From positions 8,440,058-8,504,057 of the forward strand of contig JABAKD010000026.1 in assembly GCA_012845835.1 (NCBI GenBank): a stretch of DNA of 64,000 bases. The letters are read 5' to 3'. Shown here one piece after another: positions 11,350 through 23,300 of this stretch. Numbering within the stretch: the first letter of the stretch is position 1; the number at the start of each line of letters is the position of its first letter. The stretch is from Undaria pinnatifida (lineage: Eukaryota > Sar > Phaeophyceae > Laminariales > Alariaceae). The notes under the pieces were generated by a model. It worked only from the letters and a program-made list of their open reading frames with translations, made no database searches and had not been told where the DNA came from. Both the position numbers and the translations under genes were made by a program.

Positions 11350-13579
11350 GCTCTTTTCCCTGGGAATGGGGTAGTGGACGAATGGGTGGGGATTGCCTTC
11401 AATTCGTAAAATTTCGGCTGACCCGTCGCGGTCAACGTTTTCTACGAAATGGATTATATTTGTATTTGCCGATGTCTTGTTATGGCTGTCCGCACGTCAA
11501 GTTGGTGGGGCGAGGAGGTTGGCAGTTACGGTATGCCGACAAAGGAAACTCAGTTGATGTGGCGATTGCTGCAAGCGCTGGCTTCTTTGTTAGCAATTGC
11601 GCGTCGTGTTGAATGAAGGTTTGACGCCGATTTACTGGAAATCCTACACAGTTTGCGTCTCGTCTTTGTTTGGACACCCAGTGTTCCATGACGCGCGGTG
11701 TTGGTTCATGATGAGCAATCGTACGGTGGTGTGGGCTGCGTTGTTATCATCCAACCTGCAATATGAACTCGCCGCGTGTTATTTTGGGCTCGATCGCCAC
11801 CTGCGGAATACAGGGTGGTTTTCCTCGCCGTGTTTTCCCTCAAGTAGCACCGATGCTTCGCATCAGTTTATTGAGAGAATCGCGAGGCGCATCGTGCTGT
11901 CGCTCTTGAAACTGGGGTGGGGTGGCGCTTGAGACGACGGATGAGGGGGGCTTATTTTATTTATAAGAAGAACCGTCTGCGGTTTGATTACTATGCGTTT
12001 TGACCCCGTGCCGGTGATGCGGACGCACGCACGCCAATTTTTTTCGACGGTTTCGAACGCCGCCGACCATTTGTTTATGTACTTGTTACATACACCACGA
12101 ACTATTGTCTGACCGAAAATGCTGAGTGAGGTTCACGCGTCACAACGCTGACGTCAAGTCTCTCCGTCGGTGCATAAGTGACCTGTCTTGTGACCGCGAC
12201 CCATACCCCTCACATGACGTCAAGTCTCTCTGTCGGTGCATAAGTGACCTGTCTTGTGACCGCGACCCATACCCCTCACATGTTGGCTACGCGTCACCTG
12301 CATTTTTTTTAGACGTAGCCGTCTTGCTCCTCTAAAAGACGTCGGGAGACATGTCAGTGTCAAGCTGTCTGCCAATGCATATCCAGCCGTCTAGACATAT
12401 ATTCCTAACCTCCCTGGTAGAAAACAAATCATAATATGTGTGGAAACCCCTGATATTTTTTGTTTTTGTTCGGCTGTTTTACTCGTTTGATATTAGCTAA
12501 TTTGAGATCATCGATATTCTGCAAGTCAATTCCCATCTTTCTGCAGATCGGACTCGGAAACGTATCAAGATGCCTAAAACAGGAAAAACACACTAATTTA
12601 TACATCATTGTCAGGCGTTTTTGATAAAGCGGGGATTTTCGATACTGTCCCCTGATTTTTTCTGTCAAGGCTGTCTGTGAAGGTAGTTTCCTTCACGCTG
12701 TCTGTCAAGGGGTGAAAGTGCCGACATGCGACATATTTGCTCTAAAACGCCAGTTTTCAACTCAAAGTTTGACATGCTATGTGTTTGAGAAAGTGAGTCA
12801 TGTTCTCCGTATCCCTATATTAGTAGACACATGCTCTGCGTCACAGGAAGGGTCGAGTAGTTTTTTTATCACTCCCCTTCCTTGCAATTGAGTTGTACGA
12901 AACTGTCAATGTGTAACGGTGTCTAGGCCTACTCGTTGCGCACCCAAAAAATCGTTTCTCACGCTGGCGTATGAATAGCAAGTTAAATAATTTAACTTCA
13001 TAGGCATTTTGGGTGCTCCTCGTGCATCATTCCTGCATCGCTATCAACTGTAGCGGACATCGTGGTAATTAAAGTTCAAAACCTATCAAATGCTACCGCG
13101 CGAACACGCATTTTTTGTGATTAATCAGCCGATTGACATGTTTGGCGCTGTTCTAGGACTTGCAAACGAAGATTGTCTGCCTCCCAGGTAGTCCCCATAG
13201 CAAAGGCCGATACACAAAGGACAAGAAAAATTACATGTCTCCGTATGTTGATCCCACGAGTGAATATGAACTCACGTGCAACCCCTCGCACCACCTACGC
13301 ACCATGCCGACAGTATTGAAAGCACAACCGCATCTGGCAAATGACACCATATCCTGACAGCAGCCAAACCTCGGTGCACTCAAAAACATTCCCCCCCCCC
13401 CACCCCCTCCACCCCTAATAGTCTCCTCCGGCCATGGACCCTCGTCGACATGTACGCCGATCAAGAACAGAAACGCCGACGACGCGCATTTTTCATCGCG
13501 TAGCACCTACTCTTCTAGATAAATCGGCAGGTTTATATCAACAGGGGACGCAGGGAGTCAGGCTTTGCAGAATTTGAGC
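11350..13579. other. Unassigned interior of the piggyBac-like element
   Basis: Short open frames at 11597-11932 (111 codons, plus) and 12429-12668 (79 codons, minus, Lys-rich end) have no recognisable domain. I looked for the D...D...D framework of piggyBac transposases in all frames and saw nothing convincing. The 66-bp tandem duplication is listed separately. Confidence 0.4.
12150..12281. repeat. 66-bp tandem duplication
   Basis: Two adjacent 66-bp units (12150-12215, 12216-12281) differ at one base (CTCC against CTCT). Each begins GACGTCAAGTCTCTC. At the second junction a perfect TGACGTCA palindrome, the consensus of CRE/bZIP sites, is formed. Confidence 0.9.
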
Positions 13580-14086
13580 TCAGGCCAGTCCTTGGGCGTG
13601 CCGTCCTAACGCCAACTTGCCGATGACATCCACAGTGAATCGGCCCAGGTTATTATCGTCGAATCGCGGAAGAGATTTGAGCGTTGTTGGCGACGGTCGA
13701 AATTGCTCGGAGTAATCCGCCCCCTCCCTTCTTCGATGACATACGTCGTAGTCGAAACCTGTGCCCTCGCACTCGGAACGGCGGTAGTCTATGCTCTCGT
13801 CGCCTTCGTTGTCCCTGCCGTTGTACCCTTCCGCCCAATCCGCACCCTTTATTCCTGAGCCGAACCACCGGCGTTGGTCAATATCCTCTTTAGATGGCAT
13901 ACCAGCTGATCCCTCCACACCCCCCTTCTTGCTTCCTATGGCCTCCCCGTCCTCGCCCCCCTTTTCGCCTCCCATACTGTCTTCCCTCTCGCCCCCCTTC
14001 TCGTCTCGTAAAATGTCGTCCCCCTCACCCCACCCCTCCCAATCTCTCCGCGACCGCCTCGTCGGCCTCTTCTTCCCTTGCCTCAT
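13580..14086 (-). CDS. Hypothetical 168-codon open frame
   Basis: This is an uninterrupted minus-strand frame inside the piggyBac-like element. It starts MRQGKKRPTRRSRRDW, has a Gly/Glu/Lys/Asp-rich middle, and ends with a less biased tail (FRPSPTTLKSLPRFDD ... LGRFTVDVIGKLA). It is the longest frame in this part, and composition alone could explain it, because the opposite strand is C/T-rich with long frames of its own. No domain, no splice context and no paralogue in the window. Treat as hypothetical. Confidence 0.25.
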   Translation of the reverse strand: MRQGKKRPTRRSRRDWEGWGEGDDILRDEKGGEREDSMGGEKGGEDGEAIGSKKGGVEGSAGMPSKEDIDQRRWFGSGIKGADWAEGYNGRDNEGDESIDYRRSECEGTGFDYDVCHRRREGADYSEQFRPSPTTLKSLPRFDDNNLGRFTVDVIGKLALGRHAQGLA

Positions 14087-14589
14087 ATATTTTGTCTGTG
14101 GTTCATAAATAACGCGTTAGGGGTGCGGGAGATGTAAGTGTTAATATTTTGTAGATGTTAGTGCAGCGCAAGACTTCCAAAGTAGTGACTACATAGGCAA
14201 CCTCCTGATCAACACGTGAAGAATGTTCTGCACTACGTCGTAGTCAGGCCTTTGTGCCTATTTATACCTGACACGAGCACATTCGGTGTGTGCGCGTGAC
14301 GAGGAAGGGCTATACTCGTCATTGTTGCGGAATTTGGTCGTGTTGAAACTGTTCCATTCCTCCTGCCGACTGAATGCTGCCAGCAATAACCCTTTGGATA
14401 GATAAGATGTATTTTTCAAGACAGATGAAAAAATACCAGGATGTTACCACCAGGACAACTTTACCAAGGGCGATTTCGGTACGTCATAATTCTGCGCACT
14501 ACCACTACATATCCCATATGGAGGGGAATAAATTTGGCAATAGTGAAAAATCTTACTGTATATCGATGGCAATCTTACCCATATTAGGG

Positions 14590-14645
14590 TATTTATTGAA
14601 AAAAAATGTTTCAAATACGTCAGCTTTAAGTTCAATCAAATTAGT
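14590..14645 (-). repeat. Divergent LTADV-type peptide repeat (a)
   Basis: The minus strand reads LIELKADVFETFFFNKY, parallel to the DLTAGVYFYFYN part of the MSFDEIF family, but the DNA is strongly diverged and the ATG region is lost. Confidence 0.4.
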
Positions 14646-14919
14646 CTAGTCTAGTCTAATGGTTTATAAACAAATACTCGGAGTATCACGAACAAAATAT
14701 ACAACAATACCAGCTGAGAAATACATTAGCTATCATACAGTACCGGCCTGCTCATAAGAAACCAGAAATCGGGCTCAGCCAACCACCGCCCCAACATACA
14801 GAAATCAGTGTGGCATTCGCCACCCAGGCTGGTCACTTCCTCAATCTTTTACAAATCGAAGGCTGACTTTCTTCAAAGGAGCTTTCTTATGAGCGGGCCG
14901 GTACTGCGCTTCAGCTATT

Positions 14920-14995
14920 TTATAAAAACACAACCAACAAAATACGCCAGCTATGAGTTCGATCGATACTCATCTTTCGAATTTGCATGATGCCC
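14920..14995 (-). repeat. Divergent MSID-type peptide repeat (b)
   Basis: On the minus strand, TTCGAAAGATGAGTATCGATCG resembles the CAAAGATGAGTTTCGACG start of the family. The following codons read IELIAGV only after a frame change. A decayed relative of the MSFDEIF repeats is the likely reading. Confidence 0.4.
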
Positions 14996-16844
14996 TGGCC
15001 TCGCGTTTCTACACATGTTTGTCGTCTATCATACAACAGCGCCACGATCACATCTACAAGTAGGAACCACACCAGTAGTACAGGTAGGTGTAAACACAGG
15101 ATCACAATACTGAACGCAAAACTGCAAGGACCCTTTGCTATTATTATTAATATGAAATCGAGCTTTATGTTTCTGCCCATATCAATACAGCCCTACGAGG
15201 GTATCTTCCTGGCGACTGATGACATGAAATGGCATCTCTACGACAACAGCACTCGCACAGTAGCACCATCACCCTATCTGCGCGTACAACCACACCAAGG
15301 GTAGGAACATCAGTGCGTGCTACGCAAGTACTTATACAAACAATAGCAGGGTACGCACAAGTACAAGCAACTTCTCGGTATGCCCACTCCTGTGTTTACA
15401 CCCATGCATACAGTAGCAGTGATGAACAAATGACGCAAATATAAGGGACAGTTACTATTTATTATGATATGTAAATGTTCCTTACATTTACATTCATGGC
15501 AGTAGCTATAACTGCAACGCTGTCCAGAAGCCACGAGGCCGTCTAGAAGCTCTCTACACGTTTCTACACCACCACTGCTGGGTGCACACTACGAGTCCAT
15601 CCCCCTGACAGCACCAGACACATTTGTACAACAACAGCACTCCTACCGCAGCATGAGCACGTACCGATTGACAACACCACCAGCTCATGTACTTGTACGA
15701 CCACACCGGATTTACGTACACGAGTACAAGCCAAAGAGTATGCCTACAAACATCAGAAAGAAGACTAAATTAGACAGAAATATAAAGATTGTTTAGAGAA
15801 AATATAAATATTGTAGCGCTCCTTACATTTCCGTTAGTAACTTTACAGCACTACTAGGGCATCCTACCACACTCTGTTGTACAGTAAATCACATTTTTCT
15901 ACAAAAACAGCAACAACAGCAGTAACACAGCAGCACAAGTACCTGCCGCTCACCACAGCACAAACGACTTGCCGCTCACAGCAGCACGACGACAACCTGC
16001 CACTGACAGCACCGTCATCACATCTACACGTAAATCAACACCAATAGTACGAACAGCAGAACGCGCGACACACTGTACATGGAGAGTTGTCGCCGAGGGA
16101 ATGGAAAGTGTATTACGATTACTCGTATGCATCATCTACTTTGCGCACCTGTCGGTCGTTCCCCAGTTTATCTGTTGCTTTCACCGTGAAAAAACGAGTT
16201 TTGCCAGCATTTCCTCCGCTTCTTGCGGCACCGCTTTCCCGCCGTCCCAGTTGACCAGTGCTCCCCAAAACCGCCTGAACGCATTCATCTACGATCTCAG
16301 CCCGGCAGTTCGCCAGTATGCAGCTTTCCGCATACGAGTTGTGTTGGGCCAGGGACACCGAATGGAGGGCGCAGTATCCGTTGGGGAGCGCTTGTTTGAT
16401 CTCCAAGCCACCTTGCAAGAATGCCGCACCACTAATCGCCGCCAGACCACAATGTACATCCTTTCTCTCGCAGCAAGTTCCTGCCCCGTAGGACGGCCGA
16501 GTGTTCCAAGTCGCAGGTGTGTGTTGTGACTGTACCTAGCTCCTCCACGTCGTCCATGGTTCCTCCCTGGCGCCTCGTGGCTGCCTTGCGCTAGATGAGG
16601 AGTGTCTGCGGCGCCCTTACACGGGGAGTATCCCGAACCGACACGGCCGCACCACCACTCTTCGTGGCCCATCCTCATTGGTCGACTCTGCCGAGACTGT
16701 CAGTTTGTTCCCAGGATAGCTAATCGCCAAGAGATTACTACCCCTAGAATCGCACTCGAATTAGATACGTATTTTAAGTCCCTCACAAAGTCCAAGTGTT
16801 TTTGTTTTTTTTGGGGACAAAAAATGTCCCCAAAAGGTCGTCCA
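14996..16844. other. Unassigned right part of the piggyBac-like element
   Basis: Overlapping open frames at 15969-16529 (plus, 186 codons) and 16289-16678 (minus, 129 codons) compete for the same DNA. Neither shows a domain or splice context I recognise. Trinucleotide-like CAACAGCAGCAC runs occur at 15640-16000. The terminal GGGGACA hairpin is at 16813-16831. Confidence 0.35.
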
Positions 16845-17604
16845 GTTCTAAAAGGGTTAATTAGGATGTCGTCATGTTTAGTCTGTCACACAAACCGGAA
16901 CACCGAACACAGCAGTAAGTAAATATCATACAACAAGCTGAAAAGAGCACCTGTACCTGTTGATGTTTCTTTCGTTTCTAAGGGCTCCTGTTGGCGTATT
17001 AACGAAGGACACTTTTGAATCGAAATTATTCTTTTTTATTAATCGAGTTGAATTCGATTCGATTTATTTGAAACAACGATTTTGTGCCTCTTATCGGGAA
17101 ACCACGTATTGCGTATTGTCGATGTTTTTTTGACGATCGGAGTACACAATGCAGATAGATCTCGCTGTCATATCATCGAAGCGTTGAACTATTATTCTCT
17201 GTGGTTTCGGCGGCTTTGCTTTTTGTCGTTACACTTGGCTTATTAAGCTGCTAGTGGGAAAAAAAAATTGGGCTTCCGACCACCATTATTTCTTCTGAGG
17301 CGCCACAGCCGGGGTACGCCATGGTATGATCTGTGTTACAGAAGAACAGCAGTAGTAGACGTATGTGTTATCTCCTATGAGTGCATCAGTGAAAGCAATA
17401 TGCCAATCGCAGCAAATTCGAAATGCGTTGACAATTGCGTCTTTTTTTGACCAGTCAAATGTTTTTTTTCGCCCCTTTTGAGGCGGATATTTACCCGGGA
17501 ATTACCCGTACCCGGGACTTCTGTGAGTTCTGTACAATCCTACCCGTACCCGGAACGTCTGTGGGTTCTGTACGACAGTCATACCCGTACCCGAACGTCC
17601 TATT

Positions 17605-18128
17605 TTCGGTGTGTCTGTAGGGTACACACAAAACCATACCCGGGGTATTTACCCCGGGTATTATCCTACAAAGAACTTCTGTAACTTCTGTAGGGCACTC
17701 ATACCTGTACCCGGAACTTCTGGAAGTTCTGTACGCCGGTGCCACAAAGATCCGGGGTACGGGGTACAGCATGGTTATACCTTCCCGAAACTTCTGCAAG
17801 TTCTGTACGCCCGTGCCACAATACCCGGAAGTTCTGGAAGTTGTGAAAGACTTTCATACTCTCGTACCCGGAACTTCTGGAAGTTCTGTAAGACTTTCAT
17901 ACCCGTACCCGGAACTTCTGTGAGTTCTGTAAGACCCGTGCCACAATACCCGGGGTACGGGTACAGCATGTGTTGTACCCGCCCGGAACTTCTATGAGTT
18001 CTGTATGCCTGTGCCACAATACCCGGAACTTCTGGAAGTTCTGTAACACTTCCATACCTGTACCCGAAACTTCTAGAAGTTCTGTAAGACCCTATACCCT
18101 TACCCGGAATCCACAAACCCTACAGAAC
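17605..18128. repeat. Hairpin minisatellite element, right block
   Basis: The units of about 43 bp with GAACTTCTGGAAGTTC are the same as in the 5978-6370 block and in the same orientation. The block opens TCTGTAGGGTAC (17606) and closes ACCCTACAGAAC (to about 18128), so it is itself bounded by short inverted ends. The central palindrome of CCCGGGG and CCCCGGG arms recurs at 17637-17660. Loose units begin already at about 17495. Directly after it, 18135 onward, the sequence again becomes collinear with 53.85 kb. Confidence 0.8.
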
Positions 18129-18134
18129 TTAAGC

Positions 18135-19974
18135 GTGACAAAATTTATTGTACTTACATAAAATATCCCTATTATACGTGCTTACCAGTCGTACTAACGG
18201 TAGTCCCAGGCGGCTGGCCCCACTTTCCACGAGCCTTCGGTCCGCCGCACATACATAGTCTCGTTTCATTGACATATATATACGTCTAGAAGTCTCTGGT
18301 TCTTGATAACTCCCCCCTCCCCCCCGCCCTCTCCCCTCGCCTTCCCCCCTCTCCTCCCCTCCCCTCCCCCCCCCCCCCCCGTCTCTCTCCCTCCCCTCCG
18401 CTCTACCCCCCTCCCGACGGGCTCTACGATAGGGACGTGGAATTTTTTGGCCAAAGCAGTTTTGGACCAGCGCCACTCCTTAGCCCTCCTTAACCCCAAA
18501 CCGTCGGAATGAACGCCATTGAACGCCCTTGAACGCCATTCTTGTTTTGCAAGATTATTTTTTTGCATACCTAGGCCACGGCTTTGTTCGCCGCGTTGCA
18601 CTTACTTTCCGTTTGCACAAAATCAGTCTTGGGGTGAGACATATAGAGCTCTTCAACTGAGGACCCTCAGAAAAAAGTGGTGCATAGTCTCTACAGTAGC
18701 ATTTGTCTCGCCTCCCCTCCCGTCCCCTTCCCTCCCCTCTCCCCTCCCTTCCCCCGCCCCCAAAAGGGTTTCCGTGTATAAAATGGTACTCGTCCCGCGG
18801 TGGCAATCCCACTCCGCCATCACCAACGAACGGCAGACACACAAAAAAAACACCAGTGAGTCATCTCACGGGAGGGGTTGCGTTTTTTAGGGGCAACCGT
18901 TTGTTACCTGTTAGCTCTTCGCTCTTACCGGTTCAAGTGTTGAACTATCGATTAGTATGATACTTTTATGAGTACGTTTTCTTTATTATAGGACTCTTAG
19001 CGCTTAGAAGTGCTGATCGGATAGGGCGAACAAGTGTCTTTGGAGTCATGTTTCGGGCGAGCCCCTCATACTCGGAGCTCAGAAATTTCTTAGAATCTTC
19101 TGCACCCCTACCGTGAGATGACTCTAGTGTCACCTCTCACTAAACCCTAAGGCGCTAATCGGGTGTTCAGCATTGCGCCCATTCACAATATAAGTAGCAT
19201 GCCGCCAAGCCCAGGACGGGATTTGACACTATTTTTCCTTCCCCGTGCAGTATCATGCCTAACCGTAACGTGCGCTATCGTATCGCACAGTACCATATCC
19301 GACCTTACCACGTCACACAATACCATACCACCGATTAGGGCGCAAACAGCCGACAACACCGTCTAGGGGGGAGGGGGGGGGCTAATATCTATCCCCCACC
19401 CGATTAAAAAAATAAACCCGAGAATGCTGCCGCTTTGACTTGGTCCTAGCTTGTTTTTCCCAAGCCGCGAAGGAGAGTCCTTCGTCTCTCTACTCGCTCC
19501 GTACTACTTGTACCCTGTACGAGAGGTATCGTACGCATACCACCGTAGTATTATTTACGATACCAGACAGTACCGATCGCAGCGACCGATCGCCCCCACA
19601 CTTTCGGTCCTGTAGCCGAGAGGTGGACTGAGCCTTCGGGACGGGGGGGGGGGGGGGGTGAGGGGGCGAGTATTTACTTCCGCGCGCGATACAGATAAGC
19701 TGTTCATGCTGTCTCTAAAAGTCTCCTGCTTTGCTACGAAGGAGGTGCCTTCGTCGTGATACCATACAGTACCGTACCGGACTGTACCGGGACTTAATGT
19801 ACTGTACCAAACTCTGGACTTTCTGCGCCATACCATACCGTACGGTCTCCGTAAGGTCGATCCTCAGCACTCCTCTCGCCCAGGCCACCCTATCCTGCCC
19901 CGAAGACAACATCACTACCCCCCCCCCAAACCTCTGTCGGAGAAAATCCGACGTGCTCCGTCACCCCATTTTTG
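18135..19974. other. 3' flank of CAT-A, duplicated at 53.85-55.17 kb
   Basis: This flank is collinear with 53.85-55.17 kb. Shared blocks include TACATAAAATATCCCT, CCAGGCGGCTGGCCCCACT (18208 and 53904) and the TACCGTACC-rich part (19260 and 54300), so the duplication reaches beyond the gene. Poly-C/poly-G tracts are abundant. No gene is supported here; a polyadenylation site for CAT-A should lie within it. Confidence 0.6.
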
Positions 19975-20365
19975 TTAAATAATATCGCCCACAGACATAA
20001 AACCATCACTCTGCCTCCCACCCAACGGAAGCCCCATGCCTTCCCCCTCCCGCACCTCCCTCCAGCTTTCCCCCCTACCCCCTCTGCTATTACCAGTAGG
20101 GGACGCATCGATTTCTTCCTCTCGCTCCCCCCCCTCCACAATATTGGGGGGCGCATCTAACGAACCGAGGGGGGATTCTTCGTTGGAGGAGGTTCTTCGC
20201 AGCTTGGGGCTCCTCTCGCTGCCGCCGGCGCATGTGGGTGTGTGGAAAAGGTATGTTCTTGGAGAAGGGGAGTCAAATGCGTTGGAAGAGTCGGATGGTG
20301 CCAGGGCGGTTGCTGCCTCCAGCTGGGACCAGGTTATCGCCGTTTGACCCACGCTGTGCTTGATC
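19975..20365 (-). CDS. CAT-A exon 10, C-terminal tail and stop
   Basis: The acceptor CGCGCAG|GATC continues WYFVYG as IKHSVGQTAITWSQLEAATA, followed by a Ser/Pro/Glu/Gly-rich hydrophilic tail to a TAA at 19975-19977. The CAT-B tail (55174-55606) aligns along its length (KHSVGQ, LEAATALA, RRTSSNEE/RRISSGEE, GGRQS), which confirms that it is translated. Such tails in CATs are cytosolic. Confidence 0.85.
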
Positions 20366-23300
20366 CTGCGCGGCATAATGTTGAGGTCGCCAGGGGGGGG
20401 GGGTGGGAGGTGTTAATCGTTGTTGTGCAGGTCGGGGGGGGGGCACACGCATGTTGGGACTTGCTGCGCCCCACAAATAGCAGGATTACACTATCACACC
20501 CGTGAATACTGGGGTTGATAGTACAGGCTGGCTTCGAGTGAATGGCAAGCGGGTACCGTGCACCGAGCCGTCTACTGGTAGACCAGAAGGGAAGGAAAGC
20601 ACAACAGTTCATAATAATAAATCGCCCACCCACAGGTTCAAAAGCTCCCCGATCACCGGTCTCACTCGTCTCCTTCGTACGGAGCAGGGGAGAAAGGAAG
20701 GGAAGGTTCGCGAGGAGGGACGGGAGGGAGATATACGTATTGTGTGTAACGACTGTTCGGGCTTTGTGTTGATAGACCCCTAGCAGGTGGTGGCACAGGC
20801 TTGCGCTATTGACGGTTAAGCTACCTGGCTGGAACGTGCAACGGCAATTCATGTTGAAACGTGCCGCTTGTGACCCAGGCCTTTAATTATCGACGAGAGA
20901 GAGAAAGAAGAGTGAAGGATGTGGGCACAACAGTCCTCTATCGATTGGATGAGATAAACCCCCTATTATGGCTACTTAGATGCACCCTACGGGACATGGT
21001 CCTTGCCGACCCACATCAGCATTCCTTGATCCTTGCTCCCAGATTTTGACACTTCCTAAGAAAGATAGTCAGCTCTTGTGTTATTTTTGTCATCCCCACC
21101 AAAGCTCTCCCAACGTGCTGGCACGTACGAGTACCTGTGGTGCTGCTGACCAACCCCTGAACAGGAATCAGTTACACCGCATGTTGACAGGATTCTCGTG
21201 CGTTTCACTACCAAGTAATACATAATGCTCGTGCGTAGGTAGACCGCATACCGTGCTGTACGCTGAACTTCTGCCCTAACAGTATTCCACGCTACTGAGC
21301 ATCGACTAGGCAGGTAGCTTGACCGTAGTGGCCACCGTACATTGACCACGACAATAATAGCCTGTTGTTTCACATTCTTGACACCCCTCCTCAACGAAAG
21401 CTTATTCTGCAAACAATGCCAGTGTCGCAAATAAATACACTTGGTAGTGGATACTTGATCTTTCTTCTATGCGGTTATCGCCTTCGTTTTTCGTGCGGTG
21501 AGATGTCGTTGCAGCATGTGTGTATCCTATTGCACTGTTGGGCTTGACAACTCCATCACATACATACACGAAAACGCTTTTCTTGCAGGGTGTTTATCTC
21601 CTGCACAGCCTTACTCGAAACTTGTGCAGTTGATATCGTTCGAACACGTACCGGTCGCCGGGGTGGTCTAGTGGTTACCCTCGAATGCTATGTACTATGC
21701 ACTAGAGTTGGCTCTGGAGTTCGACTCTCACGTCGAACGGACTTTGAGTACATTTGCAAAAATAAAAACAAAGAAATCAACTGCTGAGAGCGCTTAGCAG
21801 TGTGGGAAGGCGCAATTCGATGCGGGTCGAAGAAAGGGCTGAAGTGTTCTCGCGATAGAATTGAAGGCACGTACCGTAGTAGGGAGGGGGGAGAAGAGCC
21901 TGCTTAGTGACTGTGGATCTGAGCTATGTCTAGTCTAGGGAGGGAAAAAGAAAAAGAACAAGTGTCAAGATAGTATTAATAGATGGGATGAGGAACAAAA
22001 AAAAAACGTACTCAGAGGTCTTCCACTATTATTTGCGGCGAATGAGACGAGTATTGTCCGCGGTGAAACGGAGCTGAAATGGAGCTTCCCCCTGCTATCT
22101 AATGCCATCTAGGAGCTCGTGTACGTGTTTTTCAGCTCACTTTGCCAAGGACGCCTTCTGAGAAGCAAATCCCTCTTTTGGTAAATAATTTTTTTTTAGA
22201 TGATAGTCCCTGAGTCCTGCTCAAGAGCGAGCCGATACTATCTGGTTATGTATAAACCAGACCGTCAGCGAATGATGTAGATAATGCTCCTGGTGAATGA
22301 CCGCTATATCTCTCATATAGCTTCTTAGTCCATGGAATGCCTCGTAGTACAGCATGTAGATAAAGCTGTTGTCTGTCCTGCGCACAACATTGAAAATGCG
22401 GCGTCTATATAAGGCAGAGCGTTACCCGCTTGACCCCGGCCTGGTGTTCTGGTTTCCTTGTTGTTAGTGCTTCATCATGTCCGTTTCAGATGGTGCGCTT
22501 CACACGGCCGGAGTACAGGGTGACGGTTGTTCTTCGCCGCCACCGCCAGCGCGTTTGTTGGTGACAGGTGAGGGTTACTTTGCAAAAATCCTGGCCTGCT
22601 TGCTAATGTTGGCTTCCGGCGGTCGTAGATGCGTCGTTGCAGATGACAGCGCCCGCGTATAAGTAAGCTCGCTTGTAGATTTGTTGAAAATGTCGTTGCC
22701 AGCTGTGCACTTCTTTTACCCTCACCAGCTGGACTGGAGAAGTCGTTTCCCTCCTTGTACGTGATGGCCCCCAACTGCGACAGGGTACTAGTCTATATCC
22801 CCAACTCGCAGTCTACACTTGTTTTTTTTAATGAACCCTCGATTCCCCCCTACACGTCCATTTTTATTTAATCAAAGAGTGTTTTGTTCGATGGTGGAGA
22901 CATCGCCCGAGCTGATGAGTATGATCTCCATAGTTTGCGATTTGGCATGACCATGTTGACTCCTTTGGCCGCCGATGTCCCCTCCGAACATAGGCTACAT
23001 CCAAGCTTGGGTATTGTCGTATCAAGCAACCACACGGAGTCAAGATCATATGTCACGGTAGTAGTAGTAGCAGCAGCAGCCTTGGATGTAGCGGTCCCAG
23101 GTTGTGGTGCTGCTGCGTAAGTAGCTGCTGCTGGAGTAGTCGCTTCTATAGTAGTCGCTGTATTCTCGAGACGATGGTGACGATGATGACGATGACGATG
23201 AAGCTATTGGAGGATTTTTCCCCGTGTCTTGAAAACATGGCGACGACTGTTTCTCTTGATTCGCTGATGATAGTGTCACAGCAGCACGCTTGATATTCGT

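Larger units (their letters stand above)
8888..16860. mobile_element. piggyBac-like element, about 7.97 kb, with TTAA ends
   Basis: The left end reads TTAACCCTTTTAGAAC (8888-8903) and the right end GTTCTAAAAGGGTTAA (16845-16860). This gives 12-bp perfect inverted ends starting CCC, flanked on both sides by TTAA. TTAA duplication and CCC ends are the hallmark of piggyBac elements. GTCCCC/GGGGAC pairs occur subterminally at both ends (9078-9107, 16813-16831). A miniature relative with matching ends lies at 60545-60634. I cannot recognise a DDE transposase inside, so the copy is probably non-autonomous or carries foreign or decayed cargo. The interior holds a possible two-exon gene fragment (9232-11349), a 66-bp tandem repeat, several unassigned open frames, and two divergent LTADV peptide repeats. 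The alternative is a chance pairing of two independent MITE ends. Confidence 0.7.

Noticed and set aside
15969-16678. 186-codon plus-strand and 129-codon minus-strand frames
   Set aside because: They overlap, show no domain or splice context, and lie in a mobile element. They are left as unassigned sequence.
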